Assembly (NCBI RefSeq): GCF_009728935.1 | Contig: NZ_CP034235.1 | Span: 7,961,501 to 8,025,500, forward strand | DNA from: Paenibacillus psychroresistens | Lineage (GTDB): Bacteria; Bacillota; Bacilli; Paenibacillales; NBRC-103111 | DNA: 64,000 bases | Direction: 5' to 3' | Shown: in pieces, positions 28,909 through 36,039 of the stretch | Numbering within the stretch: the stretch's first letter is position 1 | How the letters are laid out: every line of letters starts with the position of its first letter | Notes under the pieces: generated by a model | The model's database searches: none | Seen by the model: only the letters and a program-made list of their open reading frames with translations | What the model was told of the DNA's origin: nothing | Made by a program: the position numbers and the translations under genes

Positions 28909-28965
28909 TCCTCAGTAGAATAATACAATGTTCAAAGGACTTAATCCATTAACAATTTTGATCAT

Positions 28966-30630
28966 TTATTTGTGCATATTTTCAAAAAGGGACAGAGCAT
29001 GGTTAATTCCATTTGAATAAGCGATAGGGCCACCCTTAGCCCATGGATAGCGCGGCACTTCCAGCAGCTTCTTCTTCCGGACAGCAGAATGCGCCATGAA
29101 CTGATTGTATACCTGCTGCGAACCGCTTCTTCTGCCGACTATGATATAATCCGCGTTAATCGCTGCCGCTTCCTCTGGCATTATCAGTTGGTTCCAATTA
29201 TTATCGGTAACGACCGAAGCCGGTGTTAGTTCGAGCTGTTGAAACAACAGCCACCCGCCATTGCTGGTGTAAGGGCTCACACGAATCCCCTGCTGCGTCA
29301 TCTCCAGAAAGACAAATTTCTTGCCGCCAGCCCGCTTATGCATTGTATCGCGGGCGGTCAGCACTTGCCGATTGAACTGCTCGATATTGCGTTCAGCTTT
29401 CTCTTCTTGCCCGAGAACCTTAGCCAGCTCCCGATGGGTGTTCCGCCAGTCCACCTCCCAGAAATAATAATGAGTCGAGGCAATTTTGTCCAATTCCGTT
29501 ATTCCCCAATTTCTCATAAACCTGCAAGCAATGATCATATCGGGATTCAGCTTCCGTAGCAGATCTTTGCTGATCGTTTGCTCACAGCCGATTCTCGGGG
29601 CGTCCTGCAAATATTCCTGTAAGTATGGGATTATGTGTTCCGTATGGTCTTCATTATGATCATTGGGTACAGCAATGGGCAACAGCCCCAAAGCAATCAA
29701 ATGATCCACTTCGTCGATATATGTCACTGCCACTCTTACCGCTTTCAACTCGCGACCCGTTCTGGCGCTATCCGTATTCCAGTTCTTTTTTACATAAATT
29801 GAAGGTGGAATGCCTACAACCTTTTTAAATATTCGGCTAAAATAATACTCATCGCAAAAGCCTGTGTTTTGCGATACTTCCCGCATCCCCTTCGAATACT
29901 GCAGCATTTCTTTGGCTCGTTCTATCCTGACATGGGTCAGGTAATCGCTGGGAAGCATACCTATTGATTTTTTGAACAATCTCGAGAATGAGCTGGCATT
30001 CAACCCGCTAAGTCTGGCCATATCATCGATTTTAATGTTGTCTGCATAATGCTTATCCATATAAATTGCGGATCGCTCCATAGTATATAGCGGATTGGAG
30101 TCCTCGTCGTTCGTCTTGGCTTCCTCCATTAAGGTATACAGCATCTCCTCAAACCCCAACTGCTGCTTCCAGCGAAGCAGTCCTGTCTTGGCGTCCCGCC
30201 CCTCATGCAACCGCCTGATCATATGATCGACCTGCATCCAGTTCTGTACTGCGATCTCGCCGTAATTGATTAGCGGAATTTTTTCCACTTCACTTACTGA
30301 CCAAGCCTGATTGCTTCTTGTTGACAATGCCATTGTAAATGTTAGGTAATAGGTTTCCAGTGGGATGCCTGCATCTACTGACACCTCAACGAGCATGCCC
30401 GGCGTCAACAGAAACAGTTTATTTTTCTCAATTTTGTATTTTGTGCCATCAATCGTTAACGTCCCCGAGCCTTCCCTGATGAAAACAATCGTATGGCTGC
30501 GGACAACTCTTCGCCTCGCCTGTTGATGCCACTCTCCGTTAAAATGAAAGATTTCTTTCAGAGAAAAAATTAATCTTCCTGAACGATCATCATCCACAGG
30601 ACCGTGAGTAGCTGGTGTTTTGGTATTCAT
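28966..30630 (-). CDS. Siderophore-sensing AraC activator with fused binding-protein domain (Btr-like)
   Basis: The N-terminal part (1 to about 175) is cupin-like, the AraC double helix-turn-helix spans about 178-280 (IDDMARLSGLNASSFSRLFKK, read as two helices), and residues about 300-550 form a TroA-type siderophore-binding domain. B. subtilis Btr has the same order and activates siderophore uptake genes when bacillibactin binds. The binding domain here resembles the lipoprotein encoded next (W-x-V/M-DWR-x-TH and NPD-x-IIA shared), so both probably see the same siderophore. GGGAGG precedes the ATG and a Fur box lies upstream. Confidence 0.9.
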   Translation of the reverse strand: MNTKTPATHGPVDDDRSGRLIFSLKEIFHFNGEWHQQARRRVVRSHTIVFIREGSGTLTIDGTKYKIEKNKLFLLTPGMLVEVSVDAGIPLETYYLTFTMALSTRSNQAWSVSEVEKIPLINYGEIAVQNWMQVDHMIRRLHEGRDAKTGLLRWKQQLGFEEMLYTLMEEAKTNDEDSNPLYTMERSAIYMDKHYADNIKIDDMARLSGLNASSFSRLFKKSIGMLPSDYLTHVRIERAKEMLQYSKGMREVSQNTGFCDEYYFSRIFKKVVGIPPSIYVKKNWNTDSARTGRELKAVRVAVTYIDEVDHLIALGLLPIAVPNDHNEDHTEHIIPYLQEYLQDAPRIGCEQTISKDLLRKLNPDMIIACRFMRNWGITELDKIASTHYYFWEVDWRNTHRELAKVLGQEEKAERNIEQFNRQVLTARDTMHKRAGGKKFVFLEMTQQGIRVSPYTSNGGWLLFQQLELTPASVVTDNNWNQLIMPEEAAAINADYIIVGRRSGSQQVYNQFMAHSAVRKKKLLEVPRYPWAKGGPIAYSNGINHALSLFENMHK

Positions 30631-30675
30631 TATAGACCTCCCTCTTAATCAACAGTCGAATATAAGCACTTTAAA

Positions 30676-30690
30676 TGAGAATAATTATCA
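30676..30690 (-). promoter_or_regulatory. Fur box before the AraC-siderophore regulator
   Basis: The site TGAGAATAATTATCA has one mismatch to the 7-1-7 Fur consensus and lies 45 bases before the regulator's start. Confidence 0.8.
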
Positions 30691-30714
30691 CTTACTATTG
30701 TACGTGAAATAAAG

Positions 30715-30739
30715 AAGCCTTTCAACTGTGTGAAGGCTT
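30715..30739 (-). terminator. Rho-independent terminator of the iron ABC importer operon
   Basis: On the minus strand AAGCCTTCA pairs with TGAAAGGCTT, followed by CTTTATTT. It lies 78 bases beyond the ATPase stop and before the Fur box of the next gene. Confidence 0.75.
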
Positions 30740-30816
30740 AGAGAGGGTGAAAAATGTATGATTGTTTCATCCTATTGAAACTAAAAGTATACAAAAAATT
30801 AGCATTCTTTCTAACT

Positions 30817-31653
30817 CTAGCCACGAGCGTTATGTATCGCTTGATGCTGTGCCGCACGAACGGCTCGAAGCCTGCTATTATCATATGGTATGCATAGAGG
30901 TGTTCCATAAAGAGGATCGGGAATGATTTCACATTTGAGGCGAAAAACGGTTTCTATTAACTGCACATTAACCACTTCGTCCGGTCGCCCCTGCACCTCT
31001 ATTATTCCGTCTCGGATCGCGACGATGTGATCAGCGTAACGGCAAGCGAGATTGATATCGTGAAGCACCATGACGATAGTGCTCTGATCGCGGTCATTCA
31101 TTTCATAGAGTAAGTCAAGTATTTCGATCTGATGTGTCAAATCGAGATAGGTGGTTGGCTCATCCAACAGAATAATTGGCGTCTCCTGTGCCAGTGTCAT
31201 GGCAATCCATGCGCGCTGCCGCTGCCCGCCAGAAAGCGAATCTACCGATTGCTCCGAAAGCGTGGTCATGTCCGTCGCCTCCAATGCCTTCTGAACGGCT
31301 ACCTCATCCTCGCGTGACCACATCCTCAGCCAGCTTTGGTAAGGGTATCGGCCTTGTTTGACCAACTGCAGCACTGTCAACCCTTCCGGAGCAGTCGGTC
31401 CCTGAGGAAGAATAGCAAGCTTGCGCGCAACTTCCTTTGTGGACATGCTGGCAATATCGACACCGTCCAATAATACTGAACCGTGCTGTGGCTTTAGTAG
31501 CCTAGCCATGGAGCGGAGCAGCGTCGACTTGCCGCATCCGTTACTACCAATGAATACGGTAATTTTCCCCTTCGGAATGGCCAGGTTCAAATCCTCAAAA
31601 ATAAATGCGCCTCCATAAGATAATCCAAGTCCCTTTGCTTCCAATGTACTCAT
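30817..31653 (-). CDS. Ferric-siderophore ABC transporter ATPase (FecE/FhuC-like)
   Basis: Walker A GSNGCGKST (residues 36-44), signature LSGGQRQRAW, Walker B IILLDEPTTYLD and a following switch histidine region (VLHDINL) are complete, and 278 residues is the usual size. It powers import of ferric siderophores through the two FecCD-type permeases encoded directly upstream (18 bases). As the only iron ATPase here it may also serve the other two binding lipoproteins of the region, as YusV does in B. subtilis (inference). AGGAGG precedes the ATG. Confidence 0.93.
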   Translation of the reverse strand: MSTLEAKGLGLSYGGAFIFEDLNLAIPKGKITVFIGSNGCGKSTLLRSMARLLKPQHGSVLLDGVDIASMSTKEVARKLAILPQGPTAPEGLTVLQLVKQGRYPYQSWLRMWSREDEVAVQKALEATDMTTLSEQSVDSLSGGQRQRAWIAMTLAQETPIILLDEPTTYLDLTHQIEILDLLYEMNDRDQSTIVMVLHDINLACRYADHIVAIRDGIIEVQGRPDEVVNVQLIETVFRLKCEIIPDPLYGTPLCIPYDNSRLRAVRAAQHQAIHNARG

Positions 31654-31671
31654 ATCAGCATGCCTCCTGGC

Positions 31672-32721
31672 TTAATAACGACGATTTCGGTTACGGTACA
31701 GCAGATACATAAAAAACGGTGCGCCGATTGCCGCAGTTAATACACCAGCTGGCACATCTCGTGGTAAAAAGGCGGTACGCGCCACCAAATCCGCCACTAG
31801 TAGAATCAGTGCTCCAAGCAGAGCTCTGACAGGCAGCACACTGCCAAAAGACGAGCCCACGAGCTTGCGTGCCATATGCGGTGCCATCAACCCGATGAAG
31901 GCGATCGCCCCACCTATTGCAACGGCAGAACCAGCAAGAGCCACACTAAGTACAATTAGTACCAGCCGATGCTTCTGTACATGAGCCCCGGCACTGTTGG
32001 CAACATCGTCGCCAAGTGCTTGAATATTAACGTTTCGGGCTTGCAGCCAAGTGATCGGCAGAAGAATTGCTACCCAAGGCAGCAGTGTGAACACATCCTT
32101 CTCCAATGATGTCCCATAGATGCTTCCGCTCATAAAAATTATAGAGCGATCGGCTAGCTCTAGAGGACCCGAGATAATTAACATATAAGAGATGGACTTG
32201 ATAGCTGCCGAAAAGCCTATGCCAACAAGAATGAGCCGCAACGGTTCAACTCCACGCTTCCATGAGAGAATATACAACAACGCAGTAACGAAGAGCGCTC
32301 CGCTAATTGAAGCAAGCGGCATCCAATGAATCGATACTATACCATCGAAAAAGAAAATAAAAAGAACAGCGCCAAGAGAAGCCCCTTCCGTAATGCCTAC
32401 TACATCCGGTGAAGCCAGCGGGTTCCTAATGATGCCTTGTAAGATAGCCCCCGCAACAGCTAAAGAAGCACCGATCAGTATGGAGATAATAATCCGCGGC
32501 AGACGCAGCTTCTCCACAATAACCTGTTCCATAGGCTCTGCCTTACCTAAAAGAGCTTTAATGACGTCAAAGGGTGAGATATATTTACTGCCAATTCCTG
32601 TACTGATTATTACAACGATAATACAGAGCACAAACAAAATAATGCTAATCCATATAGTTTTTTTCTCTATTAAAAAGGAATACTTGGAATCTGCCGATCG
32701 GAACGATCTATATTTGCCCAT
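31672..32721 (-). CDS. Ferric-siderophore ABC transporter permease (FecCD family), second subunit
   Basis: A polytopic membrane protein of 349 residues with the FecCD hallmarks: LRLPRIIISILIGASLAVAG near the N-terminus, RNPLASPDVVG, and GAIAFIGLMAPHMARKL. Its start overlaps the stop of the first permease (TAATG), so the two are translationally coupled and likely form a heterodimer like YfiZ-YfhA or FeuB-FeuC. The N-terminus has an extra hydrophilic stretch of about 25 residues. Confidence 0.93.
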   Translation of the reverse strand: MGKYRSFRSADSKYSFLIEKKTIWISIILFVLCIIVVIISTGIGSKYISPFDVIKALLGKAEPMEQVIVEKLRLPRIIISILIGASLAVAGAILQGIIRNPLASPDVVGITEGASLGAVLFIFFFDGIVSIHWMPLASISGALFVTALLYILSWKRGVEPLRLILVGIGFSAAIKSISYMLIISGPLELADRSIIFMSGSIYGTSLEKDVFTLLPWVAILLPITWLQARNVNIQALGDDVANSAGAHVQKHRLVLIVLSVALAGSAVAIGGAIAFIGLMAPHMARKLVGSSFGSVLPVRALLGALILLVADLVARTAFLPRDVPAGVLTAAIGAPFFMYLLYRNRNRRY

Positions 32722-33710
32722 TACATTCGTCTGCCTTTCCTTGCGATATATACGAAGAACGGTACTCCAATAATCGCAGTCATAACACCAACGGGAATTT
32801 CCTTCGGCATGGCGATGTAGCGGGAACCCAAATCGGCCGCTACCAGCAACAATGCGCCTAGCACCGCGCTATATGGCAATATCCAGCGGTAATCACTACC
32901 AATCAGGTACCGAACGATGTGTGGGATGATGATTCCTACGAAGGCGATAGGACCTGCTATAGCGACCGAACTTCCAGCAAGAAGAATGACTGCAGCCGCC
33001 GAGAACATCTTAATAAATGCAGTGTTCTGGCCTAGTCCTTGTGCAACATCGTCCCCCATCACGAGCACGTTCAAATGTCGTGAAAGCAGTAAAGCGATCA
33101 GTATACCTGCTCCCATATAGGGCCAGACGGATATGAGTTGATCCATATCACGCCCAGCAACCGAACCTACTAGCCAGACGAGTAGCTGATCAAACATTCT
33201 GCCGTCCGTAAGCATCAGCCCCTGAGTAAGCGAGGCAAAAAATGCGGTCATGGAGGCTCCAGTCAGCGTGACCTTGAGCGGGGTCATACCGTCTCTACCG
33301 ATACTTCCTAACAAGAAGACAAGTCCACCGCTGAAGGTTGCGCCGATTAGCGCAACCCAAGTAAATGCCTGCATACCCGATATCCCCAGCCAAGCAGACG
33401 ACATAATGATGAAAAAAGCAGCTCCAGAATTTACTCCAAGTGTACTAGGTGAGGCAATAGGATTGCGTGTTATGACCTGCATGACCGCCCCTGAAATGGC
33501 CAAGCAAGCTCCGACAGATGCGGCAATTAGCGCTCTGGGAACTCGGGCTGTACGAATGATCAAATGTTCATTACTCGTATTATAATGGGTGAATGATTCC
33601 CAGACGACCCTAAAAGGGATATCCGTAATCCCAAAAGCGATGCTGCACATAATGGCAGTCGCAAGAATAATAAGCGAAACCATTAAAAAAACAATTCTCA
33701 TATAATCCAC
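32721..33710 (-). CDS. Ferric-siderophore ABC transporter permease (FecCD family), first subunit
   Basis: This 329-residue membrane protein shows RVPRALIAASVGACLAISGA, RNPIASPSTLG and GPIAFVGIIIPHIVRYL, typical of FecCD/BtuC permeases. It is the first gene of the importer operon, transcribed from a promoter next to a perfect Fur box and divergent from a binding-lipoprotein gene, an arrangement like the B. subtilis yfiY / yfiZ-yfhA system for hydroxamate siderophores. That similarity suggests but does not prove the ligand. Confidence 0.93.
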   Translation of the reverse strand: MDYMRIVFLMVSLIILATAIMCSIAFGITDIPFRVVWESFTHYNTSNEHLIIRTARVPRALIAASVGACLAISGAVMQVITRNPIASPSTLGVNSGAAFFIIMSSAWLGISGMQAFTWVALIGATFSGGLVFLLGSIGRDGMTPLKVTLTGASMTAFFASLTQGLMLTDGRMFDQLLVWLVGSVAGRDMDQLISVWPYMGAGILIALLLSRHLNVLVMGDDVAQGLGQNTAFIKMFSAAAVILLAGSSVAIAGPIAFVGIIIPHIVRYLIGSDYRWILPYSAVLGALLLVAADLGSRYIAMPKEIPVGVMTAIIGVPFFVYIARKGRRM

Positions 33711-33768
33711 TTTCTTCTAAACCAGCTATTCTAGGTTGCGATCCTTAGTCAAGGTATGCTCTTGTTGC

Positions 33769-33797
33769 ATTCTAAAGCAAGTAAAACAGCTTGTCAA
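33769..33797 (-). promoter_or_regulatory. Promoter of the iron ABC importer operon
   Basis: On the minus strand TTGACA (33792-33797), a 17-base spacer and TAGAAT (33769-33774). The perfect Fur box begins 7 bases upstream of the -35 element. Confidence 0.75.
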
Positions 33798-33803
33798 TGA
33801 ACA

Positions 33804-33818
33804 TGATAATCATTATCA
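33804..33818. promoter_or_regulatory. Perfect Fur box between divergent iron promoters
   Basis: TGATAATCATTATCA matches the 7-1-7 consensus completely and is symmetrical. It sits between the two -35 boxes and could repress both directions. Confidence 0.9.
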
Positions 33819-33826
33819 TTTAGTTA

Positions 33827-33855
33827 TTGACAGTTTAAAGCTTTCCCTTTATAGT
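33827..33855 (+). promoter_or_regulatory. Promoter of the divergent siderophore-binding lipoprotein
   Basis: TTGACA (33827-33832), 17 bases, TATAGT (33850-33855): nearly consensus, with a second Fur-like site just downstream of the likely transcript start. Confidence 0.8.
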
Positions 33856-33868
33856 TTAAACTTGCAAA

Positions 33869-33883
33869 TGATAATCGTTCTCA
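33869..33883 (+). promoter_or_regulatory. Second Fur box, over the transcript start of the lipoprotein gene
   Basis: TGATAATCGTTCTCA has two mismatches to the 7-1-7 consensus and begins 13 bases after the -10 box, a position suited to repression. Confidence 0.75.
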
Positions 33884-33919
33884 CAACGAGAAGAAAACCA
33901 ACTTAGGAGGAAGAAAGTC

Positions 33920-34945
33920 ATGAAAGTAAGAGGGACACAAACAAACGGTAACCGTACAGCTTGGTTTGGGATGCTGATGCTTATTCTGGTTATGGTACTT
34001 TCAGGATGTGGAAGTAAAGAGACATCCGACAATGCAAATCAAACAAATTCCACGGCAACGAATCCGCCAGAGACAGCTGCAAACACGGATAATCAAGTGC
34101 GTAAGGTAAAGCACGCTATGGGAGAAACGGAGATCAAGGGGACTCCGCTAAAGGTTGTAGTACTGACAAACGAAGGTACTGAAGCACTCTTAGCTCTTGG
34201 AGTAAAACCGATTGGTGCCGTTAAATCTTGGACGGGCGATCCGTGGTATGATCATATCAAAGCTGACATGGAAGGCGTTACAGTGCTTGGTGAGGAGGGT
34301 CAACCAAACCTTGAGCTTATTGCTGGTCTGCAGCCAGATCTAATCATTGGCAATAAAAAACGGCAAGAAAAAATATACGAACAGTTGAAAGCAATCGCTC
34401 CGACCGTCCTATCAGAAGATTTGCGCGGTGAATGGAAAATCAACTTCAATCTGTATGCAGAAGCGCTGGGTAAAACCGCCGAAGGTGATGTGCTAATGGC
34501 TGCATTCGATAAGCGGATTGAAGATTTCAAAGTGAAAGCCGGCGACAAGTTAAAGCAGACTGTATCCGTCGTTCGTTTCATGGCTGGCAAAACACGTGTC
34601 TACCACACAAACACGTTTTCAGGCGTTATTTTCGATAAAATCGGTATCGCCCGTACAGAAATGACGAAGAATGCGAAAGACGCGTTTGTCGACGAAATTA
34701 ATAAGGAGCGGCTTCCGGAAGCAGATGCTGATCGCATATTCTTCTTCACGTATGAAACTGGCGATGGAAAAGCAAACCAAACGGAACAGGAATGGACAAA
34801 TGACTCGCTATGGAAAAATTTAAATGCAGTCAAGAACGGACAAGCCTACAAAGTTGATGATGCCATTTGGAACACAGCTGGTGGCATAAAAGCAGCGAAC
34901 CTAATGCTCGATGAGATGTACAAAATTTACGAAATTAAGCAATAA
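33920..34945 (+). CDS. Iron-siderophore-binding lipoprotein (YfiY-like)
   Basis: The signal peptide ends in the lipobox LSGC, followed by an Asn/Thr-rich spacer. The mature domain has the TroA-type binding-protein pattern (ALLALGVKPIGAV, LQPDLIIGNKKRQE, YEQLKAIAPTV, FTYETGDG). It delivers a ferric siderophore to the FecCD importer encoded divergently; the shared control region has two Fur boxes. GGAGG precedes the ATG. The layout resembles B. subtilis yfiY with yfiZ-yfhA. Confidence 0.92.
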   Translation: MKVRGTQTNGNRTAWFGMLMLILVMVLSGCGSKETSDNANQTNSTATNPPETAANTDNQVRKVKHAMGETEIKGTPLKVVVLTNEGTEALLALGVKPIGAVKSWTGDPWYDHIKADMEGVTVLGEEGQPNLELIAGLQPDLIIGNKKRQEKIYEQLKAIAPTVLSEDLRGEWKINFNLYAEALGKTAEGDVLMAAFDKRIEDFKVKAGDKLKQTVSVVRFMAGKTRVYHTNTFSGVIFDKIGIARTEMTKNAKDAFVDEINKERLPEADADRIFFFTYETGDGKANQTEQEWTNDSLWKNLNAVKNGQAYKVDDAIWNTAGGIKAANLMLDEMYKIYEIKQ

Positions 34946-34967
34946 TCTTTCCGTTTCTCTAAGAAAG

Positions 34968-35000
34968 CTGCCTCCTTCCAAAAAGGGGACAGTTTTTTTT
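34968..35000 (+). terminator. Rho-independent terminator after the YfiY-like gene
   Basis: CTGCCTCC pairs imperfectly with GGGGACAG and is followed by eight T residues. It runs almost into the stop of the convergent sulfotransferase gene. Confidence 0.7.
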
Positions 35001-35003
35001 CGG

Positions 35004-35792
35004 CTACAATACTGTGGAAGCCAATTTTAAATCATCTTGATCATAGCCATATGCTTCAAAATCCTTCCTATATATTTCTCTAACCAGATCTTTTGTTTCT
35101 TGATTATAGAGGCTCTCATAAGTTGGGAAAGACCAATCAAATATCCCCATAGTCATAATCATCTCCGCAAATTCGCCTTTTTTGACCATTTTCTCTGCAA
35201 AATGGTGCGGTGATTTTGTAATCTCGGAGAGGGGAGCTTCTAATAAGCCATATTTATTTTCAATATCTCTTATATGTGTGCTGAAGTTCTCTAAATAGAT
35301 ATAATTTTTTATAAAATGTTCTTCCCCGTTAATATACTGAAGCCCGATATGAGGGTCCACGGAGCTTATTTCTGATCCTAAGTTTTTAAGATAATATAAA
35401 AATTGTTTGAAGGACATACCTCTGTTAAGATCACCATGGAACATGGAAATGAGCCACGGGGAACAAATCGTAGATAAAAAAGAACTAACTGCCCTTCTAT
35501 AAGGATTACGAACAAGTTTATAAGTATCCTGTTTTTCCGCTAAAAGACTCTCTATTAATATGGATGAATACTCCGTTTCTTTTGTGAATATATCATTTCT
35601 ATACCTATGAACCTCTCCACCTGATCTATGACTTACATCATCAAATAATCCAAGCTGGAAAAAAAACCACCGATTTAAAGTCGTGCAACCGCTCTTGGGA
35701 GTCCAAAATAAGGTCATTGGAAAATATTTATGGTAAAGGGGTAAATAAGGTGCTTTCAAATGATCTATAAACTGTATATCTCTTTTAGACAT
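35004..35792 (-). CDS. Sulfotransferase-family protein
   Basis: The 262-residue protein has the PAPS-binding loop PKSGCTTLNRW (about residues 33-43) and the 3'-phosphate motif KLVRNPYRRAVSSFLS (about 92-107), as in the sulfotransferase-2 family that transfers sulfate from PAPS to sugars or proteins. No signal peptide or membrane span is seen, so it is cytoplasmic. It stands alone and is AT-rich compared with the neighbouring iron genes. The acceptor is unknown; modification of a surface glycan is a reasonable guess given the many surface proteins nearby. Confidence 0.82.
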   Translation of the reverse strand: MSKRDIQFIDHLKAPYLPLYHKYFPMTLFWTPKSGCTTLNRWFFFQLGLFDDVSHRSGGEVHRYRNDIFTKETEYSSILIESLLAEKQDTYKLVRNPYRRAVSSFLSTICSPWLISMFHGDLNRGMSFKQFLYYLKNLGSEISSVDPHIGLQYINGEEHFIKNYIYLENFSTHIRDIENKYGLLEAPLSEITKSPHHFAEKMVKKGEFAEMIMTMGIFDWSFPTYESLYNQETKDLVREIYRKDFEAYGYDQDDLKLASTVL

Positions 35793-35980
35793 TTTATCAC
35801 TCTCCTACTATATAAAATATCGAGATCCTATACCTAAAGTTCGACTATTTCACTCTAATAAGATATGTAATAAATATATAAATGCAATGGGTAAAAAGTA
35901 GAGTTGCAGCCTAAAATTAACAAAGGTGAACCTCCGCGCTGTCTCTAACGGCAAATCCCAAATCTTCTTCATATACACTT

Positions 35981-36030
35981 AATAAAAAGATACGGTAGAC
36001 ACTGATTATTCAGTATCTACCGTATTTTAG
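35981..36030 (-). terminator. Rho-independent terminator after the collagen-insert SLH protein
   Basis: ATACGGTAGA plus ACTGA pairs with TCAGT plus TCTACCGTAT; the minus-strand side ends in TCTTTTTATT. Confidence 0.85.
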
Positions 36031-36039
36031 GTGTTAATA

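Noticed and set aside
30738..30932. 64-codon minus-strand frame near the iron ATPase
   Set aside because: It overlaps the end of the ATPase gene in another frame and has no ribosome site.
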